This document shows positions 55,114 through 64,000 of a stretch of 64,000 nucleotides of DNA, piece after piece; position 1 is the stretch's first letter; each line of letters starts with the position of its first letter. The stretch lies in NCBI GenBank assembly GCA_026004675.1, contig BPJP01000001.1, positions 1,044,671 to 1,108,670 of the forward strand, read 5' to 3'. The translations under genes were made by a program, and so were the position numbers. Origin of the DNA: Gemmatales bacterium (GTDB taxonomy: Bacteria; Planctomycetota; Planctomycetia; Gemmatales; Gemmataceae). The notes under the pieces are model-generated. The model ran no database searches. It was not told where the DNA came from and was given only the letters and a program-made list of their open reading frames with translations.

Positions 55114-55525
55114 GGTGTTGTCCCTGATTCCAAAACTGATTGTCGTTGCAGAAAAAACACGTCGACCGTTGCCCCGCGCCCGGCCGATTCATTTATGCAA
55201 GCGAAATTCGCTCCGGAGTTTGTGTGGTCGATAGAGCGGAGCCAAAAAAACAGCGACCTGACCGCCGACGGTTCGGCCCAGCAAATGATGTGCTCTCTTG
55301 CCACACATACTTACTTGTAATTGAACCGGCGCAGCGGCATATGTCAAGCATTTTCCTCGAACTCTTGCCTCTAAACCACAGTGTTCCCGTTGTTTGGTTC
55401 CGACCATTGGATTCGGTTTTGATTTGAAAGGTGGGAGAGCGAGTTGTGCCGTGCAGCACCGATGCGATTTACCGCATCAGGGCTAAGGAATGTGGTCGCA
55501 AATGACGGAACGCCAACCATCGGTT
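55114..55525. other. Intergenic region
   Basis: 412 bases upstream of the ExbB gene and downstream of the minus-strand DUF11-like gene. A TTGACA on the minus strand (near 55345) is followed by a poor -10. Small hairpins (for example GATGCG/CGCATC near 55461) lack a T run. No gene is supported. Confidence 0.4.
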
Positions 55526-57232
55526 TCAACGAACCCGTGCACGAAAGCTGACGATACCGCTTTGGCCGGGCAACAAAAGGCCGCTGATTTCCCATTGCAA
55601 AATCACGGAGCCGGCCTGGTTGGGTCGAACAGTGAAAACAGCGTCGCGATCGGTTTTCGCACTGCCAGAGACATACTCGAGTCGGCTAGTCAAGCTGTCC
55701 GTGACAGCCACGTTGGAGATCGGCTGGCCCCCCTGGTTGCTGTACTTCAAGTAAAACGTAATTTCGTCGCCGACTTGGGCGGATTGCCGGTCGGCCCATT
55801 TGTAGAGGTGCAATGGCTGGTCTGGTTCGGTCGGCAGGCCGTGCGGCGTCGAGGTCAAACTTCTCGTTTCCTGTACGATGCCAACCACGTTGACACCTTG
55901 GATCTGCCCGACGGCTGCTGGTCCGAGTTGCAGCTTTTCCAGACCGCGAACGCCGGCGACATTTTCGAATTGTCTGGCAAAGCGCATCCGTTCGACCAGT
56001 TCGCTTTTGACTTCGCCTCGCAACCTTTGCCAGAGGGTCGTGCCCACTGTATCGGCCGGCCCGACTTCGATATGGCTGGCCTGGAGAAGAACCAATCGAT
56101 CGATACGATGAACCGGCGTTGTCGCAATGGCACCGCTGGCACGTTGCCTGCTTTGGAGCATCTTCAAGGATTCTTGCTGGTTGGTCACCAGAGGCGGATG
56201 GCGAGAAAGAAGTTGTTCGCGAGGTTGCACGTGATGCGTGGTACCGACCCCCCAAGCGACGTCATAGCCTGTCGTTCCCATCTGGCTGCGCAAGGTAATG
56301 AACCGGGGAACACAAACGCAAACGCGATTGGAAATCGCCAAACGACGTGTACCTCGGCTGTCGGCATAGACAGCCATGGAGTCCGAAGGATCGAGACCAC
56401 CGATCTGGCCATTACGATCCAGTCCGGCCCGAAGGCCGGTATCGCCTCCGTCGTGGAGGCATTCTTCGGTCGGCGGTTTCACCCCCCAAAAAGGATCGAC
56501 GAAAGGAAGACAAGCCCAAGGCAGACAAGGAGGGGCTGCTGGGGGACGAAGGAACTTCTCCCCCGGAAACAGAATCGTGCCTGGAATGCCGCACGATGAA
56601 AGTTCCTCGTCGCTGAGTTGGCGTTCGCCAAGCCGAACGACGAGAAGGGGTCGGCCGCGGTCGGCCGCTTCGGCCAGTGCGTCGCTGCCGGGCGGAATGT
56701 CGAACTCCAACGGCGTCGTGGAGCTGTCACGGGCAACTGCCTGTTCGGGATCCTCCAAATAAATGACCTTGGTAATCATCTTCCCTTCGAAGGCGGCGCG
56801 GATGTCTTCTTCGCGAAAAATAATCGGCGCGGGGTGGTCGGCCGTCTTGATGAACTTGGGCAAGTGAAGCGTGCCACGGACTTCGATGGTGGGATAAAGC
56901 AACAACTCAGGACGTTCAGGCAGACCAGCCAACATGATGCGATAAATGTAACCGGGGCGCAGGCCGACTTGAACCGGCGCCGGAAACTCCCGTCGGCTTC
57001 TTCCGCCCGGGAAGAACGTTACATGAACCCGTGGCGGCGTCACGAAGCGAACATAGAGCAAAGGGGCCGGGCCACGAAGCGGCACAGGCGAAGCCGCCAA
57101 CCCTGCGGCACCGATCGATGCCACAAACCAGATGGCGAGGGCGAAGGGCAAGAGGCACCACCACCTGGCAGCGCCTCTTGCTCGCCTGTTCTCCTTGCGG
57201 CGGGGCGGCCTTGGGCTTTGTGCTTGGAGCAT
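55526..57232 (-). CDS. Exported protein with shared middle domain and C-terminal DUF11 repeat
   Basis: A 568-residue exported protein. Basic residues precede the hydrophobic segment (WWCLLPFALAIWFVASIGAA). Residues 60-210 form a domain shared with the upstream protein: the pair MITKVIYLEDP / VVKVIYLPDP and the ending RGRPLLVVRLGERQL / RGSILLIVRLGNIDL. The middle is Pro-rich; the last 115 residues are one DUF11-like repeat (ITFYLKYSNQGGQPISNVAV). It begins six bases after the upstream stop, so the two are co-transcribed. Probably a surface or matrix protein; no enzyme motif. Confidence 0.75.
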   Translation of the reverse strand: MLQAQSPRPPRRKENRRARGAARWWCLLPFALAIWFVASIGAAGLAASPVPLRGPAPLLYVRFVTPPRVHVTFFPGGRSRREFPAPVQVGLRPGYIYRIMLAGLPERPELLLYPTIEVRGTLHLPKFIKTADHPAPIIFREEDIRAAFEGKMITKVIYLEDPEQAVARDSSTTPLEFDIPPGSDALAEAADRGRPLLVVRLGERQLSDEELSSCGIPGTILFPGEKFLRPPAAPPCLPWACLPFVDPFWGVKPPTEECLHDGGDTGLRAGLDRNGQIGGLDPSDSMAVYADSRGTRRLAISNRVCVCVPRFITLRSQMGTTGYDVAWGVGTTHHVQPREQLLSRHPPLVTNQQESLKMLQSRQRASGAIATTPVHRIDRLVLLQASHIEVGPADTVGTTLWQRLRGEVKSELVERMRFARQFENVAGVRGLEKLQLGPAAVGQIQGVNVVGIVQETRSLTSTPHGLPTEPDQPLHLYKWADRQSAQVGDEITFYLKYSNQGGQPISNVAVTDSLTSRLEYVSGSAKTDRDAVFTVRPNQAGSVILQWEISGLLLPGQSGIVSFRARVR

Positions 57233-57238
57233 AGGTCT

Positions 57239-58669
57239 CTACCAGGGCCAAAGCGACTTTTTCTGTTTCGACGGCGACGACGACTTTTTCGAGTTCATGC
57301 CGTTGGGATCGGGCGTGGGGATCGGCACAGCGGAGCCGCCGGCCAAACCAGCGGGCGTCTGCGCTTGGAATTGCACCGGCGTCACGGCCTCGTTCTGAGA
57401 CTCACCATTTCCCCGTGTTTGGAAAGGATTGCGCGTTCCGGGAGGCATGCGACCTGGACGATTACTCGGGATTCGCAAAGGCTCCGAAGGTGGAGGAGCC
57501 GGTTGTTGCGGCAACTTGTACATCGGTTGAGGAGTCTGCTGGCCTGGAAAGGGAGGGGGAGGAGGCACTTGTTTCATCAACGCGGCATTCGGCGGCACCG
57601 GTCGCTGAGGCAAAGAGACCGCCTGGCCCATGGCACGTTGTTTGAGAAGTCCACCGCGGCCGGAGGGAGCGTGCATGCCGTGATGGTAAGCATCCGGCGC
57701 TTCCATCGGCGGCGTGTTCGGCGCTTCCAAGTCGATATTGCCTAGCCGGACAATCAACAGAATGCTGCCGCGACGGTGAGCTTCCGCAATCGGATCAACG
57801 CCTGGTTCGAGACGAGAAGAAACCACTTCACCGGGAGCGATGGCCGCCAAATCCTGGAATTGGGGATCGGGAAGATAGATGACTTTGACAACGTAGTTGC
57901 CTGCCGCCACCTGGTCGAAATCCTCATCGGTGAACGAAACAGGAACGGAGCTGTGTGCCAGGAACGGATAAGTCTTCATGTTCGCGGGTACGACTTCAAG
58001 TGTGGGATAGAGCTGCAGACCCGGTCGTCCCGGAATGTCACTCAGTTTCAGGCGATAGATGGAAGCCTGGATGAAGTTGTAGCGGCCTGGGGCTTCGAGT
58101 TGGGTGCTGGTAAAGCCGACTTTTCCGGTTTCGTCAGGTGCGTACCAGGAGATTTTCATGCCAGCTGGACTGAGGAAACGAACGGAGGTTCGTCGGCCAT
58201 GGAACTGCTGCGGCAGGCCATGCGTCAGGGCGCCGACAGCAGCGACGGCGCCGGCAGGAGGCGAGCAACCTGGAGCAGGAGGCAAGCCGACCGGTTGAAT
58301 GGCACCGGGAGGCAAAAGCGTAGGAGGCATGGGCGCTCCGGGCAAACCTCCAGGCAAGGAAGCGGCCGCGGGGACAATCGGATTCTGCCCGGCGGCTGGC
58401 ATCGGTCCGCCGGCAGGCTGAACCATGTTCAAAGGTAAACTGGCCGACATCATTTTTTGGGCTTCTTGTTCAGAGATATGCCCGGCGGAAGAATAGGGTG
58501 CGGCCATAGCCACTGGCGTGCCCCACGGCCCGGTGACACCCGGAACGGCGCGTGGCGAGCCGACGACGCCGCATCGGCCTCCGCAATTGGCCGACGTATA
58601 GAACTGCTCATAGCCGACGCAGCCGCTCAGCCCGGCCAGACTCAGGCAGATTCCCACGATTCGCTTCAT
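57239..58669 (-). CDS. Pro-rich lipoprotein sharing a domain with the downstream gene
   Basis: A 476-residue lipoprotein (lipobox GLSGCVG after MKRIVGICLSLA). The ATG at 58669 is chosen for its spacing from GGGAGGA; an ATG six bases earlier is almost in contact with that site. After a Pro/Gly/Ala-rich region (residues 40-170) comes a domain (175-340) with TSVRFLSPAGMKISWYAPDE, SIYRLKLSDIPGRPGLQLYP and VPVSFTDEDFDQVAAGNYVV that matches the next protein's. The C-terminus is again Pro/Gln-rich and ends in a basic run. First gene of the pair; divergent from the gene at 58794. Confidence 0.75.
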   Translation of the reverse strand: MKRIVGICLSLAGLSGCVGYEQFYTSANCGGRCGVVGSPRAVPGVTGPWGTPVAMAAPYSSAGHISEQEAQKMMSASLPLNMVQPAGGPMPAAGQNPIVPAAASLPGGLPGAPMPPTLLPPGAIQPVGLPPAPGCSPPAGAVAAVGALTHGLPQQFHGRRTSVRFLSPAGMKISWYAPDETGKVGFTSTQLEAPGRYNFIQASIYRLKLSDIPGRPGLQLYPTLEVVPANMKTYPFLAHSSVPVSFTDEDFDQVAAGNYVVKVIYLPDPQFQDLAAIAPGEVVSSRLEPGVDPIAEAHRRGSILLIVRLGNIDLEAPNTPPMEAPDAYHHGMHAPSGRGGLLKQRAMGQAVSLPQRPVPPNAALMKQVPPPPPFPGQQTPQPMYKLPQQPAPPPSEPLRIPSNRPGRMPPGTRNPFQTRGNGESQNEAVTPVQFQAQTPAGLAGGSAVPIPTPDPNGMNSKKSSSPSKQKKSLWPW

Positions 58670-58793
58670 GCTCATTCCTCCCAAATCCCCCTGCGGCTCA
58701 AGGGGACAAGCCGACCTTTCGTGTGCCGTACCTCGTAGATATACTCGACTAATCGGCATGCCGAACTTTCGTCAAAACCCGAAGAGCCTGCCC

Positions 58794-59699
58794 ATGTCTC
58801 CGACCCGAATTTGCTGCTTTCTCTGGATCGTCGCCTCGACGGCTTCGTCAGGCGTTTGGGGACAGGCTCCCGAAAGGAAGCCTCCGCCCGGTCCACAACC
58901 GGATCGGGCTGCGACCGATGCTTTTGCCGCTGCTGTCGAAAAATGGCAGCGCAAGAGGCTCCCCTGGCTCGATACCACAATTTGGCAAAAAATGGAAATC
59001 GAGGGTATTCGCTTCGAAGCCAGCGGACGGTATCTTGCCGGCCCGAACCACCAGTTGCACCTCAGCCTCGGGGTGAGACTCGCCAGGTCGCAGGGCAGGC
59101 TCGATGTGATTTGCGACGGACGGACGTATTGGGAAGTGCGCCAGTTCGACGATCAACCTCCCCAAGTCACCCGCAAATTCGACTTCCGCAAAGTGCTCGC
59201 CCAACTAGAGGCGTTAAAGAACGAACAGCTGAGCACGGAGTTTTTCCAGAACCAATCCTTTCACGGCGTGGAACCACTCTTGAAGAGCGTGCAAAACCGC
59301 GTCGTGTTCACACGATTGCAGCGAGACAATTGGCAAGGCCAGCCCGTTTTGAAGTTGACCGGCGTTTGGAACGAAAAAGTTGTCGGGCCGATCGCTCCTC
59401 CTGACCGCTGGCCTCAGTTTTTGCCCCGTGAATGTCGCGTATTTTTGCATGCCGAAACCTACTGGCCTTTGCGCTTCGAATGGTGGGGGCCGCTTCCCGG
59501 CCATGTCCGTGACCGCTTGATCCTGGAAATGGAATTTCAAAAACCAGGTTTTAGCGAAATACCACCCCAGCGTCGCAAGCAAGTCTTTTCCTTCAAACCG
59601 CCTGCCGGCGACATCGCCGATGATACCGAACAAACGCTGCGTTTGATCCAGCAGCGTCTGCAACAATTGCAACAATCGGTGGCACCGCCGAGACCCTGA
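58794..59699 (+). CDS. Secreted protein of unknown function
   Basis: A 301-residue protein. The ATG at 58794 starts a signal peptide (ICCFLWIVASTASSGVWGQA); an ATG at 58758 would add 12 residues. The mature part has a beta-rich core (EIEGIRFEASGRYLAGPNHQ, VICDGRTYWEVRQF, PRECRVFLHAETYWPLRFEW) and a helical Gln-rich tail. The pattern (a carrier-like half barrel that ends in strands with large aromatic residues) recalls LolA/LppX-like and TIGR03009 proteins, but I cannot assign it. It is divergent from the lipoprotein gene and followed by the FHA gene. Confidence 0.7.
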   Translation: MSPTRICCFLWIVASTASSGVWGQAPERKPPPGPQPDRAATDAFAAAVEKWQRKRLPWLDTTIWQKMEIEGIRFEASGRYLAGPNHQLHLSLGVRLARSQGRLDVICDGRTYWEVRQFDDQPPQVTRKFDFRKVLAQLEALKNEQLSTEFFQNQSFHGVEPLLKSVQNRVVFTRLQRDNWQGQPVLKLTGVWNEKVVGPIAPPDRWPQFLPRECRVFLHAETYWPLRFEWWGPLPGHVRDRLILEMEFQKPGFSEIPPQRRKQVFSFKPPAGDIADDTEQTLRLIQQRLQQLQQSVAPPRP

Positions 59700-59776
59700 A
59701 CTATAATGAAGGCAGCCGAACTCCAATCATTCTTGGCATTCGGTTTTGACGCGGTTTGCCCTCTCTGGTGATACCC

Positions 59777-60697
59777 ATGTCTTTCCGCCTCTTCGTTTAC
59801 TATTGTGCGTTGTGTGGCGCCTGGGCTGCCTTGGGCGGCTGGCTGTTTGGCGAATGGATGACTGAGAAATTCAAAAACCCCATGGCCGAGGCCATCGTGA
59901 AGGGGGGATTCTTGGGCTTCTTTGTCTCGCTTGGCCTCGGATTTGTCGATGCCTTGATGAACCTCACCCTGGGGCGGATCGTGCTGATTCTCATGCGCGT
60001 CGCTGTCGCCGTCCTGGTCGGCACGGTGGGCGGAATGATTGGCGGCATGATCGGGCAATTGCTATTCAACCTCACGGGCAAGGAATTCTTTCGTATCATT
60101 GGCTGGATGCTGGTTGGTCTGTTGATTGGCGCGTCGATCGGGGTTTTCGATGTCATGTCGCGCATCCTCAACCAGGAAGACATGCGCGGCGCCGTCCGCA
60201 AGATCATGAACGGCCTGCTGGGAGGAACTGTCGGAGGTTTCGTCGGGGGAATCGTTTCGGCTTTGCTCGGGTCAACCGCCAGCAACATGTTCGAGGCCCC
60301 CCGTGAATTGCTGTGGAGCCCGAGTGCCACCGGTTTTGTCGCCTTGGGTATGTGTATCGGCTTGTTGATCGGTCTGGCCCATGTGATACTGAAAGAAGCC
60401 TGGCTTCGCGTCGAAACAGGCCGCCGGGCGGGCAAAGAACTGATCATCTCCAAACCCATTCTGACGATCGGTCGAGCTGAAGCGTGTGACCTTGGCTTGT
60501 TCGGCTACCAAGGAATCGAACGCATGCATGCCCGCATCATCCAGCAAGGAGATGAATACTTGATCGAGGACTTGGGCACCCCTGGCGGCACGTTCCTTAA
60601 CGATCGTCGTATTCAGGGTCCGACGCCCCTGCGTAGCGGCGATGCCATCCGAGTTGGCAATTGCGTCTTGCGCTTCGGGGAAAGACACAAGCGCTGA
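59777..60697 (+). CDS. Multi-pass membrane protein with C-terminal FHA domain
   Basis: A 306-residue protein. Residues 1-205 hold about five or six hydrophobic, Gly-rich helices with glycine-zipper-like repeats (LVGTVGGMIGGMIGQLL and GLLGGTVGGFVGGIVSALLG). The last 85 residues are a forkhead-associated domain (LTIGRAEACDLGLFGYQGIE, RMHARII, EYLIEDLGTPGGTFLNDRRI, then IRVGNCVLRFG). FHA domains read phosphothreonine, so it is a plausible reader of the kinase at 29204-32749 or of another kinase. The start at 59777 leaves a short leader. Confidence 0.85.
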   Translation: MSFRLFVYYCALCGAWAALGGWLFGEWMTEKFKNPMAEAIVKGGFLGFFVSLGLGFVDALMNLTLGRIVLILMRVAVAVLVGTVGGMIGGMIGQLLFNLTGKEFFRIIGWMLVGLLIGASIGVFDVMSRILNQEDMRGAVRKIMNGLLGGTVGGFVGGIVSALLGSTASNMFEAPRELLWSPSATGFVALGMCIGLLIGLAHVILKEAWLRVETGRRAGKELIISKPILTIGRAEACDLGLFGYQGIERMHARIIQQGDEYLIEDLGTPGGTFLNDRRIQGPTPLRSGDAIRVGNCVLRFGERHKR

Positions 60698-60771
60698 CCG
60701 CCGGTCGGCCAATCGCTACTCCAGCCGGCAAACACGGAGCATCGAACTCTTCCCCCCATAGTGATCCAGCG

Positions 60772-61467
60772 ATGTCCACGCAACATCTGTCTCACCGCCT
60801 GAAACTTCTTGAAGGCAAACCGCCCGGCCAGCTTCTCATCCACGAAATCTATCGCAGCGTTCAGGGGGAATCGACTTATGCCGGCCTGCCTTGTGTTTTT
60901 GTGCGCCTGGCCGTCTGCGATGCCCGCTGTGTTTGGTGTGATACGCCCCACGCCTTTAACCAGGGAGACATCTGGAATCCTGCCGATGTCGTCGAACGGG
61001 TTTTGCAATTCCGCTGCCCCCTTGTAGAAATCACCGGCGGCGAACCGCTGTTGCAACCGGAAGTCTTGCCGCTGATGACCGATCTTTCCGACCGCCGTTT
61101 ACAAGTTCTTCTGGAAACGTCGGGCATGCATTCCCTCGCCAACGTCGATCGCCGGGTTCACATCATCATGGACCTCAAATGTCCGGACAGCGGGGAATGC
61201 TCACGAAACGACTGGTCCAACCTCGACGTCCTCAAGCCGACTGATGAAATCAAGTTTGTTATTGCGTCGCGAAGCGATTTCGACTGGGCAGCGGATACGA
61301 TCCGCCACTACAACCTCGAACAGCGATTTCAAGTGTTGCTGAGTCCGGTGTTCGATCGGGTCACCCCGCGGCAGCTGGCAGACTGGCTGTTGGACTCGGG
61401 ACTGCACGTCCGGATGCAATTGCAGTTGCACAAATACATCTGGGACCCGAAGGCTCGTGGCGTGTGA
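60772..61467 (+). CDS. queE: 7-carboxy-7-deazaguanine synthase (radical SAM)
   Basis: A 231-residue radical SAM enzyme of queuosine biosynthesis, converting carboxytetrahydropterin to 7-carboxy-7-deazaguanine. The iron-sulfur motif is CDARCVWCDT (Cx3Cx2C). Typical blocks are IYRSVQGESTYAGLPCVFVR, VEITGGEPLLQPEV, and IIMDLKCPDSGE. The ATG at 60772 is used because the product then begins just before the family's conserved start; a longer in-frame start at 60661 overlaps the FHA gene. No other que gene is adjacent, so the pathway is scattered. Confidence 0.95.
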   Translation: MSTQHLSHRLKLLEGKPPGQLLIHEIYRSVQGESTYAGLPCVFVRLAVCDARCVWCDTPHAFNQGDIWNPADVVERVLQFRCPLVEITGGEPLLQPEVLPLMTDLSDRRLQVLLETSGMHSLANVDRRVHIIMDLKCPDSGECSRNDWSNLDVLKPTDEIKFVIASRSDFDWAADTIRHYNLEQRFQVLLSPVFDRVTPRQLADWLLDSGLHVRMQLQLHKYIWDPKARGV

Positions 61468-61601
61468 GTTCGGCCAGGGCCATGTCTCTCTTGGGGGGAT
61501 TTCTTTTTCTCGGTCGTTTATTTGTTGCGTCGCGCGGTGTTGCCGCGCCAAAATAACAGCTTCTGGCAATTTCACCCGCATCCAGTTTGGAGGATTGGAC
61601 G

Positions 61602-62636
61602 ATGTCGGATCACGATAATTCGCGTCGAGAGTTTTTGCAGTCGAGCCTGGCTGGTGCGGCTGCGCTGGGGTTGGCATCCCTCGCGGGGGCGGACGATGAC
61701 GACGGCAGCAGCAAAGGACTGCCGACCCGGCCGCTTGGCAAAACCGGCGTGCGCGTCTCCATTCTCTGCCTCGGCGGCTGGCATATCGGCTCCATCAAGA
61801 GCGAAAAAGAGGCCATCAAAATCATGCACGCTGCCATCGATGAAGGCATGACCTTCTTCGATAACGCCTGGGATTACCATGACGGCGGCAGCGAAATCGT
61901 CATGGGCAAGGCGCTCGCTCAGGGAGGAAAAAGACAAAAGGTCTTCCTCATGACCAAAAACTGTGCCCGCGATGCCAAAACCTCGCAAAAACATCTCGAA
62001 GACAGTCTCCGCCGATTGAAGACCGACGTTATCGACCTTTGGCAATTCCACGAAATCAACTACGACAACGATCCTGATTGGATTCTCGAGCGAGGCGTTC
62101 TCGCTCATGCCCTCAAAGCTCAGAAGGAAGGCAAAGTCCGCTTCATCGGCTTCACCGGGCATAAATCGCCCCACATCCATCTCAAGATGCTTGACAAACA
62201 TGCCTGGGATACCGTGCAGATGCCGATCAACCTTTGCGATTACCACTATCGCAGTTTCGTTCACCAGGTGGTACCCGTGGCCAACCGCAAAGGCATCGGC
62301 TGCATCGGCATGAAAAGTTTGGGGGGAGGCAGCAATCATCGTGGCCGGTTCATCGTCGAAAAACTCTGCACCGTCGACGAAGCCAGGCATTACGCTCTCA
62401 GCCAGGATATCGCCAGTCTGGTCGTCGGCATCGACTCGATGGAAGTCCTCAAGCAGGACCTGGCTACGGCGCGATCCTTCAAAAAACTCAGCAAAAAAGA
62501 AATCGAAAAACTTGTCGCCAAGGTGAAAGCGGTGGCGACCGACGGCCGACACGAACGCTTCAAATCGACCCAGTTTTTCGACGGACCGTACCACCGCAAA
62601 CAGCACGGCATGACCGAAGCCGATGTCAATGGTTAG
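61602..62636 (+). CDS. Tat-exported aldo/keto reductase
   Basis: A 344-residue aldo/keto reductase with a twin-arginine signal (DNSRREFLQSSLAGAAALG). The tetrad is visible: Asp and Tyr in FFDNAWDYHDG, Lys in FLMTKNCA and His in LWQFHEI. The phosphate-binding end is GIDSMEVLKQDLATA. The ATG at 61602 follows GGAGG; 61587 is the alternative. Export with cofactor through Tat fits a folded NADPH enzyme in the periplasm, which is common in planctomycetes, though its substrate is unknown. Stands alone on the strand, after queE. Confidence 0.9.
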   Translation: MSDHDNSRREFLQSSLAGAAALGLASLAGADDDDGSSKGLPTRPLGKTGVRVSILCLGGWHIGSIKSEKEAIKIMHAAIDEGMTFFDNAWDYHDGGSEIVMGKALAQGGKRQKVFLMTKNCARDAKTSQKHLEDSLRRLKTDVIDLWQFHEINYDNDPDWILERGVLAHALKAQKEGKVRFIGFTGHKSPHIHLKMLDKHAWDTVQMPINLCDYHYRSFVHQVVPVANRKGIGCIGMKSLGGGSNHRGRFIVEKLCTVDEARHYALSQDIASLVVGIDSMEVLKQDLATARSFKKLSKKEIEKLVAKVKAVATDGRHERFKSTQFFDGPYHRKQHGMTEADVNG

Positions 62637-62756
62637 CAAAGAACGGAAAACGCCAGGCGTGTGGAGGGGCACGCATGCTCCTCCGCACAGGCATGCGTTC
62701 GCTAGCTGCTTCGCCAGCCGTTCGATTCTCTTGCGTAAACGTCCGATCGGCATCCG

Positions 62757-63635
62757 ATGAATTCCCTCGTTGACAAACTGTATTCGGGAAAAGTCCTGCT
62801 GATGGACGGCGCTATGGGAAGCGAATTGCAGCGAGCCGGACTCGCAGACAGCGAATGTCCCGAACTCTGGAACCTGCAGCATCCGGAGCGTGTCCGGCGC
62901 GTCCATCAAGCGTATGTGGACGCCGGCGCTGATTGCCTGTTGACAAACACTTTTCAAGCGAGCAAACCGGCTCTGAAGGCTCGCGGATCGGTTCGCCAGC
63001 TCGATGCCATCCAGAAAGCAGCCATTGATCTGGCTCGAAGCGTGGCAGGCAGAGAGCGGTATGTCTTCGCCGATATCGGTCCCCTTGCCGAAGTGGACGG
63101 ACTCGAACCGCGCGACTTGGAGAGTCTGTATCCGGAGACCGAGTCGATCGATGCTCTGTTCCTCGAGACCTGGTCGGACCCGGTCGCATTTTTCGTGGTC
63201 AAACTGCTTCGCATTGCCGGCTGGTGCGAGCCTTTGCCCATTTTTGTCTCGTTTACGTTTCGCCGCCAGCCAGACGGACAACTCGTTTCTCAAAGTGGCC
63301 ATCCTCCGGAGTGGTTTGCGGCCATGGCCCGCCAATACGATGTCACTGCCATCGGCGTCAATTGCGGGCTGGACATCGGCATGGACGAGATCATTGAAAT
63401 CGTTCGCCGTTTTCGAAGCGTGACGGAATTGCCAATCGTCGCTCGCCCGAACGCTGGCACGCCCGTCGAACGAGATGGGCAGTGGGTCTACCCGCGGACG
63501 CCGACCTCAATCGCCCGGAAATTGCCCGAATTGCTCGATGCGGGCGTGGCCATGGTGGGCGGCTGCTGCGGCGTCGGCCCCGAATACATCGCCGCCATGC
63601 GCCCCATCATCGACGACTGGAACGCTGGTCATTGA
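62757..63635 (+). CDS. Homocysteine S-methyltransferase family protein
   Basis: A 292-residue barrel of the homocysteine/betaine-homocysteine methyltransferase family. The zinc ligands are in GVNCG (near residue 203) and GGCCG (near 272), with the typical opening LLMDGAMGSELQRAG and TNTFQASKPAL. It could use S-methylmethionine, betaine or another donor, or be the homocysteine module of a methionine-synthase system; the sequence does not decide. Convergent with the DUF952 gene, overlapping it by seven bases. Confidence 0.9.
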   Translation: MNSLVDKLYSGKVLLMDGAMGSELQRAGLADSECPELWNLQHPERVRRVHQAYVDAGADCLLTNTFQASKPALKARGSVRQLDAIQKAAIDLARSVAGRERYVFADIGPLAEVDGLEPRDLESLYPETESIDALFLETWSDPVAFFVVKLLRIAGWCEPLPIFVSFTFRRQPDGQLVSQSGHPPEWFAAMARQYDVTAIGVNCGLDIGMDEIIEIVRRFRSVTELPIVARPNAGTPVERDGQWVYPRTPTSIARKLPELLDAGVAMVGGCCGVGPEYIAAMRPIIDDWNAGH

Positions 63636-63988
63636 TTTGATGGAAAAACCCATTCGCCTTTTTCGTCGCGCCGCAACGACTCGACCGCTACCACGGCATC
63701 CTCACTGAGGGGACCAAACAAGTGGGGAAACAACTCTCCAGTGCCGACATCCTCGTCACGAACCGGACTCGTCAAACGCGCTGGATCGATGGTTAAAAGG
63801 AGCAATTGATCGACATCGGCGTAAAAGGAATTGGCCACGCGGGCGACCTGGTCGGCATACGAACAATGAACGAAACCTTCGGTTGTGAGCGAAGGCGGGC
63901 GATAGCCGTCCGGTCCTCGCGCTTGCCACGCTGCAGGCTCAACGAGATGGTAGATTGGTTTGGTCCCCATAGCGCCCGCGCTGCCCAT
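63629..63988 (-). CDS. DUF952 domain protein
   Basis: A protein of up to 119 residues with the DUF952 start IYHLVEPAAW, then GFVHCSYADQVARVANSFY and LLLLTIDPARLTSPVRDEDV. Starts at 63988 or 63970 are both in frame; homologues begin near the second. The upstream region is cut by the window end, so the promoter is not visible. Function unknown. Its 3' end overlaps the methyltransferase gene by seven bases. Confidence 0.85.
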   Translation of the reverse strand: MGSAGAMGTKPIYHLVEPAAWQARGPDGYRPPSLTTEGFVHCSYADQVARVANSFYADVDQLLLLTIDPARLTSPVRDEDVGTGELFPHLFGPLSEDAVVAVESLRRDEKGEWVFPSNQ

Positions 63989-64000
63989 GCCTCGATTGGA

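Noticed and set aside
61572..63335. A 587-codon minus-strand reading frame over the aldo/keto reductase and methyltransferase genes
   Set aside because: Spans two well-supported plus-strand genes and has no recognisable domain.
1..64000. tRNA, rRNA, phage or transposon genes
   Set aside because: I looked for T-loop signatures, conserved rRNA stretches, integrases and transposases on both strands and saw none.

Overview
The window reads as chromosomal DNA of a planctomycete, most likely of the Gemmata group. The reasons are two PSD1 cytochrome / DUF1501 gene pairs, secreted proteins of the planctomycete-only TIGR03009 type, several DUF11 surface proteins, an unusually long SecA, many WD40, HEAT and Ser/Thr-kinase modules, and a short GC-rich repeat (5714-5753) of a kind I associate with Gemmata-like genomes. 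Lipid A chemistry (waaA) and an ExbB/ExbD energy module point to a diderm envelope. I see no rRNA, tRNA, CRISPR array, integrase or insertion sequence.

Layout. 1-4121: PSD1 gene (5' end outside the window) and its DUF1501 partner. 4191-8848: secreted SH3 protein, a DUF11 protein and a TIGR03009 protein. 8878-13121: an operon of an HscC-like Hsp70 (split by a frameshift near 12118), a single-pass membrane protein with a vestigial J-like start, and a J-domain protein whose HPD is replaced by KPE. 13327-17060: lysS and a LolCDE-like ABC pair. 17282-24315: ftsY, a barrel-like outer-membrane candidate, a MazG-type pyrophosphohydrolase, a second DUF11 protein, rimI and a small coiled-coil exported protein. 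24556-28379: second PSD1/DUF1501 pair. 28424-34420: HEAT-repeat protein, a giant kinase-tubulin fusion, and scpA, all on the minus strand.

34557-41271: ASCH protein, a 1545-residue WD40 protein with 35 repeats (five seven-bladed propellers), and waaA. 41350-49098: secA, a prolyl oligopeptidase, a lipoprotein and a cupin. 49202-55113: O-antigen-ligase-like protein with an unknown membrane partner, then ExbB-ExbD-ExbD. 55526-60697: a pair of related secreted proteins, another secreted protein, and a membrane-FHA protein. 60772-63988: queE, a Tat-exported aldo/keto reductase, a homocysteine methyltransferase-like protein and a DUF952 protein.

The two strongest candidates for undescribed biology are the protein kinase fused to a tubulin/FtsZ-like GTPase domain, carrying three SGTF motifs in its linker and lying between HEAT and ScpA genes, and the HscC / membrane J-like / KPE-J-protein chaperone operon. 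The five-propeller WD40 protein is a third architecture worth attention.
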